Shown here piece after piece: positions 57,810 through 64,000 of a stretch of DNA of 64,000 nt. Position 1 is the stretch's first letter; each line of letters opens with the position of its first letter. The notes under the pieces were generated by a model. That model was not told the DNA's origin and did no database searches. It saw only the letters and a list, made by a program, of their open reading frames with translations. The DNA comes from Agrostemma githago. Lineage: Eukaryota > Streptophyta > Magnoliopsida > Caryophyllales > Caryophyllaceae. The stretch is taken from NCBI GenBank assembly GCA_958450325.1, contig OY288256.1:45030953-45094952 (forward strand), in the 5' to 3' direction. Made by a program: the position numbers and the translations under genes.

Positions 57810-59267
57810 TTTTTTTTTATAAAGTGTAAGTATATTATAAAAAAGACTGTACAGTCTCAATTACATCGAAAGCCTCAAAAGGCTAGTTATGAAATTTCTA
57901 TCCTTATCACTAAACTTTTGATCACATTTCATCTTACAAAAATCAATATACTCCTTAATGATGCGTCTAGCTAGATTTTCTGGCCGAATAAGCTGCTCTT
58001 CCATTCTTGCTTTGTTACGTTGGGTCCAAATATTATAGCATATCGAGTTAATAATTCCATTCTTTATAGCTCTATGCAATTTGGTCCCTTTTAATCTCTT
58101 CCGCTTCTCGTTCCGCATATCAAGCTTGGGGTCTATCGACATTACTCGGTTCACCTCGTACAGGATCTTCCTACTGTACTCACAATCCTGAAACAAATGC
58201 TGAATTGTTTCCTCATCAGCTGCACACACGACACATCTATCATCCTGCACTATCCCAAATCTGCGAAGCTTGCTCTTCACATTCAGTCCGTCTTGTTGTA
58301 TCAGCCAAGCTACCATATTATGCTTGGGCAGTGACCATCTAGACAACACAAATGAGCACCAATCAACCTTGCCTTGCTTAGTTCTTAGCCACTCGTAAGC
58401 ATTTGCCACTGAGAAACCATTAGCGTGTGCAGTAATAGCATTAGCCTCGTACGTTGGTTTCAGTTCCTCCTTGATCCGGCAGATTTTCCTCCAATACCAA
58501 CTGGAATCGACATTAGGAGAGTAATCCTCCCAATTCTTCCCTTTTAAATATATTTGGTGAATCCATCTAACCCACAGTCTATCTTGCTTGCTTGCTATCC
58601 ACCACGCCAATTTACCAATCGCTGCTCGATTCCAAATAGCATTCTGAGTCAAGTTCAAACCCCCTTCCTTATACGGAGCACAAATTTTTTCCCACGAGAC
58701 CGTAGGGACTCTGTGATAGTCAGCACTCCCGTCCCAGAGGAAATTCCTGCAGATGCTATCAATCTGTTTCACTACGGAAGTAGGTAAAATGAAAATTGTA
58801 GCCCAATAATTGTGAAGGTTAGCCAACACACTCTTGATCAGAGATAAACGACCTGCATAAGACAACTTTTTTGCACCAAGGCGTCTTATTCTCTCGACTA
58901 TCTTGTTCACCAAGGGTTGACAGTCCAAAAGGGTCAATTTGGAAGTCTTAATCGGAACCCCCAAATATCTGAATGGTAGTGAACCCTCCACACAGCCTGA
59001 TACCTGGGTAATATCAGCTCTAAGACTAGGGTGAACTCCGTTAAAATAACCATTTGACTTCCCCCTACTCATTCTTAATCCTGCTGTATTCGAGAATGTG
59101 GCGAACGATCTCAGAAGTAGCATCATGGAATTTGCATCCCCTCTTGAGAATAAGAGGAGGTCATCCGCAAACATGAGATTGGAAAGCTTCATTTTTTTGC
59201 ACAATGGATGATATGAAAACGGTTTGGAACTCGTAGTGAAACTCAACAGTCTAGACAAGTAGTCTCG
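57810..59267 (-). mobile_element. 5'-truncated L1-type LINE
   Basis: A T11 run at 57808-57818 (poly(A) on the minus strand) and a 14-base target duplication CCCACCTAACACTT (57796-57809 and 59268-59281) mark a LINE inserted by target-primed reverse transcription. Only the last 1.46 kb is present. Confidence 0.92.
57861..59267 (-). pseudogene. LINE ORF2 C-terminal part: RT end and zinc-binding RVT domain
   Basis: The frame is open over the whole LINE fragment, about 468 residues, with no internal stop. It begins inside reverse transcriptase: NLMFADDLLLFSRGD contains the catalytic FADD. FRYLGVPI, YAGRLSLIKSVL and WDGSADYHRVPTVSWEKIC are typical of plant L1 ORF2. Near the end KHNMVAWLIQQDGLNVKSKL and CVVCAADEETIQHLFQDC form the zf-RVT domain. 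The first half of ORF2 (endonuclease and RT N-terminus) is absent, so it cannot act; the open frame shows the insertion is young. Confidence 0.9.
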
Positions 59268-59281
59268 CCCACCTAACACTT

Positions 59282-60389
59282 CATTCTCTAATCTCTACCC
59301 GTTTGTTTAACCGAACCCCAACCTCACTTTTGTCCTTTGTTCATTCTCAGCCGTCACCTCTACACCAGAGTCATCACATAGTTGTTCAAACCTTAATTTT
59401 TGAAGCAATCGTACTCGAAAGGAGGCGGAGAAAACTACATTTTTATGTGAGGCTGGAAATCTAGGGTTTTTTCGGCGTTTTGTAGTGTGTATGTTCATTG
59501 TTTTCTCAGTGTTTAGCTTTGTTTTCCGGCGTAACTGGCGGTTGGAGGTTGCCAGGAGGGATGAGATGGCTCGGCTCCTTGTTTTGGCCGCAGATTAGGT
59601 ATTTTCTCCTATCTTTACTCTCTCTTTCATTCTCTACCAATTAGGGATTCATTAATTAACGGATTAGGGATTCTCTACTCATCTCTCTTTTTGTGCGTGC
59701 TTTGCTGTGCTGATGTTTCTTATGCATTCATTTCGTCGCTGCAGCTATTATATTAATCGTAAGGATGCTCTCCTTTTCTCCTTCTTCTCCTTTTTTTCTG
59801 TTCGTTTTACTGCTGCTCGTTGTTGTTATCGATGTTGTTGTCCATTGTCGCTGCTGCCTACTGTTGTCGGTCGTTGCTGTTATTAACATTGTTGTGCGTG
59901 ATATTGCTGTTCGTTACTCCTACTGTCATCACGCCTTTTGTTGTTTTCTTGTTCCTTTATGATGTTCGTTAATCTATCTTATACTTCTTCGTTTTCTGTC
60001 CTTCTGTCATCGTTGCTCTTTGTCTATGCTTCTGTTTTTTTACTACTGTTGCTGCTGTCGTTTTGTTTCTTTATCGAGTTGTTGCCGTCGTATGTTCTCC
60101 TATTTTTTCTGATGTTCTGCTCTTGTTGTTGTCGTCTTGTTGTGTCTCTATGGCTGCTGTTGTTGTCTCGTTGTTGCTATTGTTCCGTCATTCCGTAACT
60201 GTTGCTCCGTTTCATTGTGGCCTACACGCGTATCGCTACTTATTGCTACTCGATTTCAGGGATGTGTATGTGTGGATACTGTTCATTGTTATCGATGTTT
60301 TGTGTTGGCCGTTCCTTTATTGTTGTTGTTGTTGTTGTTCTTCTTCTTCTTCTCCTTTTTAATTTTAATACCGTCCTGCTGCCATTATT
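59282..60389 (+). repeat. LTR-like repeat copy B, right part, with pyrimidine-rich module
   Basis: It continues copy B after the LINE. About 59760-60365 is T/C/G-rich with GCTGTTGTTGTC and TTCTTCTTCTTC words, matching the modules at 1904-2410 and 56270-57300 in style. No gene is recognisable. Confidence 0.45.
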
Positions 60390-60730
60390 GTGCGACCCTT
60401 GCTAGTTTAAATGTAGACACGACGTCTTATGTGGTGCCTGGAAAGAGTATGGAGTCGCTTAGAGCTAGTTTAATTGAGAAGTTAAGAAAAGATATGGATT
60501 CTGAAACTGTTGTTAGACTTAATGAGACACAAAGACAGATGGAAGAAGAACATTTAAGAAAGAATGCAGAATTAGAAGTAGAATTAGAAAAAAGTCAAAA
60601 CGAACGTGATGTCGAAGGGGAGAACTTGAGTGCAATAATTTTGCGGAAATTCTTCAAAAGGTACCTCCAACAATTGCTAAACAAAACTTATGTTAAAGGT
60701 ATTTGTTTTTTTATCTTTACATTTTTTTAA
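60390..60730 (+). pseudogene. coiled-coil C-terminal end, possibly of a CACTA TNPA-like protein
   Basis: An open frame reads MESLRASLIEKLRKDMDSET and then a charged coiled coil (RQMEEEHLRKNAELEVELEK). It lies 1 kb before a CACTA 3' end, the usual place for the end of the second CACTA gene, and resembles in character the coiled-coil tails at 4318-4490 and 13800-13950. Upstream exons are not identified. Confidence 0.35.
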
Positions 60731-60784
60731 TGTTAAAAAATCTTGTGCCATTTCAACTGTTGTCATTAAATATTCTTTTTTCTT

Positions 60785-61542
60785 GAACATCGTAGGAAGG
60801 GCTTAAATTTCCTACGGAAATTCCGTAGGACAATATATTTCCGTAGGAGACATTGAGGGAAAAAAATTATTATTAAATATATCGAGCTACAGATTTCTGT
60901 AGGAAACAGTAATACTTCTGTAGGATAAAAACCTTATTGTAGACATAATTTCATTGTTTTTTTGTCATCCCTTGTATACCAAACCTCTAAAAACATCAAA
61001 AATAACCAAAAATAAAAATGATCTAACAAAAATAAAAACACTGTTTGAATACAAAAACAAATCAACATCGTGCATGTATAAGCCCTAGCTTCGGTGGATC
61101 CAAATTGGCTGCTACCGTTGAATTCATATGTAACCAAAATAGTGACCTTATACAAGATTTAATGAATGAAATTCGTATAAGGTCACTATTTTGGTTACAT
61201 ATGAATTCAACGGTAGCAGCCAATTTTGATCCACCGAAGCTAGGGCTTATACATGCACGATGTTGATTTGTTTTTGCATTCAAACAGTGTTTTTATTTTT
61301 GTTAGATCATTTTTATTTTTGGTTATTTTTGATGTTTTTAGAGGTTTGGTATACAAGGGATGACAAAAAAACAATGAAATTATGTCTACAATAAGGTTTT
61401 TAACCTACAGAAGTATTACTGTTTCCTACAGAAATCTGTAGCTCGATATATTTAATAATAATTTTTTTCCTCAATGTCTCCTACGGAAATATATTGTCCT
61501 ACGGAATTTCCGTAGGAAATTTAAGCCCTTCCTACGATGTTC
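60785..61542. repeat. long inverted repeat (palindrome), arms of about 368 bases, 21-base loop
   Basis: Left arm 60785-61153 and right arm 61175-61542 are reverse complements with only a few differences seen (for example GATCCAAATT against GATCAAAATT, and one single-base length difference). The loop is 61154-61174. The arms include the CACTA subterminal repeats (TTCCTACGGAAATTCCGTAGG). As RNA or single-stranded DNA this folds into one very long hairpin. Confidence 0.93.
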
Positions 61543-61773
61543 CGTAGCAACTTACTTTTTGTCATTCGCAACTCGTCACCAACCATTCCGACGAAACATT
61601 CAGTAGGAAACTTATTTCCTACGAAAAATGTTGTAGGAAGTTATTTATTTCCTACGAAGTATACCGACGGAATGGTTCCTACGAATTTTCCGTAGGAACC
61701 ATCTTATTCCGACAGAAATGGGCATGTTTCCAACGGATCGGGTCCGTAGGAATGAACATTCATTCTTGTAGTG
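61543..61773 (+). mobile_element. 3' end of a CACTA element with CCGTAGGAA subterminal repeats
   Basis: It ends ATTCTTGTAGTG at 61773. Repeats such as TTCCTACGAA, TTCCGTAGGAACC and CCGTAGGAAT occur about nine times. The same motif occurs at 54750-54830 and in both arms of the palindrome, so all three belong to one family. Confidence 0.75.
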
Positions 61774-62294
61774 TATTGAGGTTAGCATAGACTAACCGGG
61801 ACCTTTGATCACGGTCCCCTCCCTGATTTCTCCCTCTAGGAATGAGCCTAGGAGGGGTGTGCACACTCGGAATGACGGTATTGTTTGTTCAATGGCTAGA
61901 TGGTGAGATTTGTGACGGTGATGGTGAAGTGGAATGTTGGTGTGGTGGATGACAATGTTGGAGGACGTTCTGTTTATCATTGGGTCAGCATTTGTTACCT
62001 TATCATTATGTATGAATTATCGTATTGAGCATTGGCTGACCTTTTGTCTGTATCTTAAATGTTCCCCAAATTTCTTTTGGGGAGCAGTCTAATATACAGG
62101 TGGTTATGAATGTGATTACTTTGTGGACCGTCGCGTGGGTTTGGGAGTGAGCAACAATGATATGTACCTGGATTAGACTCGACTATAGTATATCTCTAGA
62201 TTTTCGCTTTTCGCCTTATTATTATGCTGGATCAGTATTTTTCCCTTTTTGTTGGATTTTGGAGATTGTAAACTTTATTAATTATTTATGTTTT
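61774..62294. other. spacer, no gene seen
   Basis: It is a moderately AT-rich segment between a CACTA end and an LTR. A short palindrome CCCCAAATTTCTTTTGGGG occurs near 62065. No coding or RNA family is recognisable. Confidence 0.4.
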
Positions 62295-64000
62295 TGATAA
62301 GTGTCATTTGTAGTGCCTAATTTGTAGTGTTTTGGTCCCGTTTTCCTTGTAGAATTGCTCCTTGGGAGCGGTTTAGGGGCTTCTTATGCTTCCTTTAGTT
62401 CGTTTCAGGTTCCCGAGACCGATTTGGAAGAGTTGGAGCGATTCCGACTCTATACGTACACATTTTGGAGCCAACGAAACTAAGGAACGATGACTTGATG
62501 CCTTGGAATCGACCCCGAGACCTTGGGACCCAATCCCGAGCCACCGAGACCCGATCCGAGTCCCGAGAATCGACGAGAAGCCCATGAGAGGCAAGGAGGG
62601 ACCAAAGAGCTCTTAAGGGAGGCCTACAAAGACCCATCCCGTTCGGGATGGCCTCATCCCGTTCGGGATGAAGGGAGCATGAAGAGCGGCTACTGTGAGC
62701 CCATCCCGATCGGAAAGGTCCTTCCCGACCGGGAAGGGTGGCCCATCCCGATCGGGACCAACTCATCCCGACCGGGATGAGCCCAGTTCAGGCCCGTGAA
62801 TGCTCCTTTCTTCTCCTTTCCATTTGTAACCCTATATATACCCCTCTCTTGTATTAAGACACTATCTGATGTTATGCCTTTCATTAGAGACAAAACCCTA
62901 GATTAGATTAGCTTAGATTAGGGTAGATTAGTCTTTAGATTATCGTTAATCTTAGATTAGTACTTGTAATTTGGGAATTCTTCAAGATCTCCATTCAAGC
63001 TTGACAAACTTGGATGTTTGTTTTGGGTTCTTCCATTTATGCAAGTTTCTTCTTCTCTTCATCTTCTAGTTTGGTATTATTTCCTTTTCCTTCCTCTTGT
63101 TCATTGTTTTATTAATCAAGTTTGAATCTTTAGTTCTTGTTAGTGTTTAGTTCTTCATTCTTGATAGTTTCATTATGTTAGTTTTGTTGTTTGTTTTGAT
63201 TCCTCTTGTTAGTGTTAGTTTTAGTTTAGATATGTTAGAGTAGTGTTCTTGCTAGGGTTAGTAAGGTGATTAGGGTGTTAATTGGATGATTAAGGGATTG
63301 TTGGAGATGTTGGTGGAAGATTTGGGTTTCCTCTTGTATGATGCACATTACATGTTTGTCGAAATGCTTGATTGACTAAGTATGTACGACTGCTTGTTTT
63401 TCTTGCTTTTCTTTGTGGGTGATGGTTTGTTTGTGGGTTCGGTCCCCTCACTAAGTTGTGAGAGCCCGGTGAGGACGACCCCTAGGTCGGTCTAAGTTGC
63501 GAAAGCCCGGATTCAACCTAGGCCTATAGCGTGCTAGAACCCCGTTTGTGTTGTGTATCGCCGAGTTGGGTTTTAGGTGGAACCTCTAGGTGGGTCTAAG
63601 TTGCGAGAGCCCGGGCATTACCTAGATTACCCTACTTCCTCCTTCACCTCTAGTTCTCCCTCAATCATTCCGTTACCCCTTTGACCCCGACCTAATCCTA
63701 GCCCGTTCTCCTTTGTTTGTCTTCTTTGTTTAGACCTTAGATTAGTCCATAGCCTCCTCCCCTTAGACTAGCTTGTCTCGAACATAGTCCTAGACCCGAG
63801 CGTACCTTAGTCCGACCTCCCGTCCCTGTGGATTCGACCCGACTTACCCTAGCTACCCTAGTTAGGTTAGTTGGTTTTATTTGACGGTTGGGATTCACGA
63901 CAAATCCCACCCATCAAATTGGCGCCGTTGCCGGGGACGGCGTAGTTTAGGCTTTTGTGTGCTTAGTTTTGGACCTTGTTCTTGATTTTTGTGTTCTCCT
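62295..64000 (+). mobile_element. 24885-family LTR retrotransposon, 5' end only
   Basis: The LTR 62295-63916 starts TGATAAGTGTCA and ends CACCCATCA. The PBS TGGCGCCGTTGCCGGGGA is at 63920-63937. The start of the interior is the same as at 26550 and runs off the window. U3 holds CCTTCCCGACCGGGAAGG, CATCCCGTTCGGGATG and CATCCCGACCGGGATG, a different set from the LTR at 24885. TATATATA near 62834 is a possible TATA box. Confidence 0.88.

Noticed and set aside
61045..61283. Two nearly identical 73-residue frames on opposite strands
   Set aside because: They are the two arms of the palindrome read on each strand, not a gene pair.
1..64000. CRISPR arrays, rRNA or tRNA genes, bacterial operons
   Set aside because: No regular repeat-spacer arrays or cloverleaf sequences seen; matches to tRNA ends are retrotransposon primer sites.

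Overview
The window looks like plant nuclear DNA, from a flowering plant whose family I cannot resolve. Evidence: Tat- and Athila-type Ty3/gypsy retrotransposons, a CACTA (En/Spm) element with TNP2 and Ptta-type transposases, a plant L1-type LINE, spliceosomal introns and many AT microsatellites. It is almost wholly transposable elements nested in one another. The only host-gene piece I can name is one exon of a WAT1/nodulin-MtN21-type transporter at 3602-3804. No rRNA, tRNA, CRISPR or bacterial-style operon is visible.

Left part (1-15000): degraded low-complexity DNA, a small CACTA-type element (about 1691-1903), the WAT1 exon, a truncated CACTA remnant ending at 5038, then a nearly complete 9.4-kb CACTA element (5556-14987, TSD GTG). 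This carries a TNP2-DUF4218-DUF4216 gene (one nonsense codon, one homopolymer frameshift) and a Ptta/En/Spm-type second gene, one intron of which holds another nested element. Next come a hAT-type element with an 8-bp TSD (15210-15923) and a 523-bp exact-looking direct repeat flanking a second hAT-like piece (16640-18756).

Centre (18757-52383): a stack of LTR retrotransposons. A minus-strand Tat/Ogre-like element runs from its 3' LTR (24543-34677) through PPT, 3' UTR, an oppositely oriented intron-containing ORF (37637-40984), pol (45522-41347), a gag remnant and the 5' leader (to 47498). It has been hit by at least five insertions. They are a 7.8-kb non-autonomous element with tRNA-Asp PBS (24885-32662, TSD GAAGT), a Tat solo LTR (34885-37186, TSD CTTGG), a solo LTR of the 24885 family (38029-39646, TSD CCGGG), an LTR-like piece (45529 to about 46390), and an Athila-ORF1-only element (47499-52383) truncated on its right. 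A leader plus PBS plus partial LTR of another Tat copy lies at 20681-22727.

Right part (52384-64000): fragments of at least three more CACTA families with different subterminal repeats, a 98-bp minisatellite, two adjacent copies of an LTR-like repeat with pyrimidine-rich modules, a 5'-truncated LINE with a 14-bp TSD (57810-59267), a 0.76-kb near-perfect palindrome (60785-61542) beside a CACTA 3' end (61773), and the 5' LTR and PBS of another 24885-family element leaving the window.

How the parts work together: the genes serve only transposon replication, and most are broken. Two things stand out: the Tat element's antisense ORF with its own TATA box and intron, and the long hairpin at 61 kb. 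The nesting gives a clear relative order of insertions.
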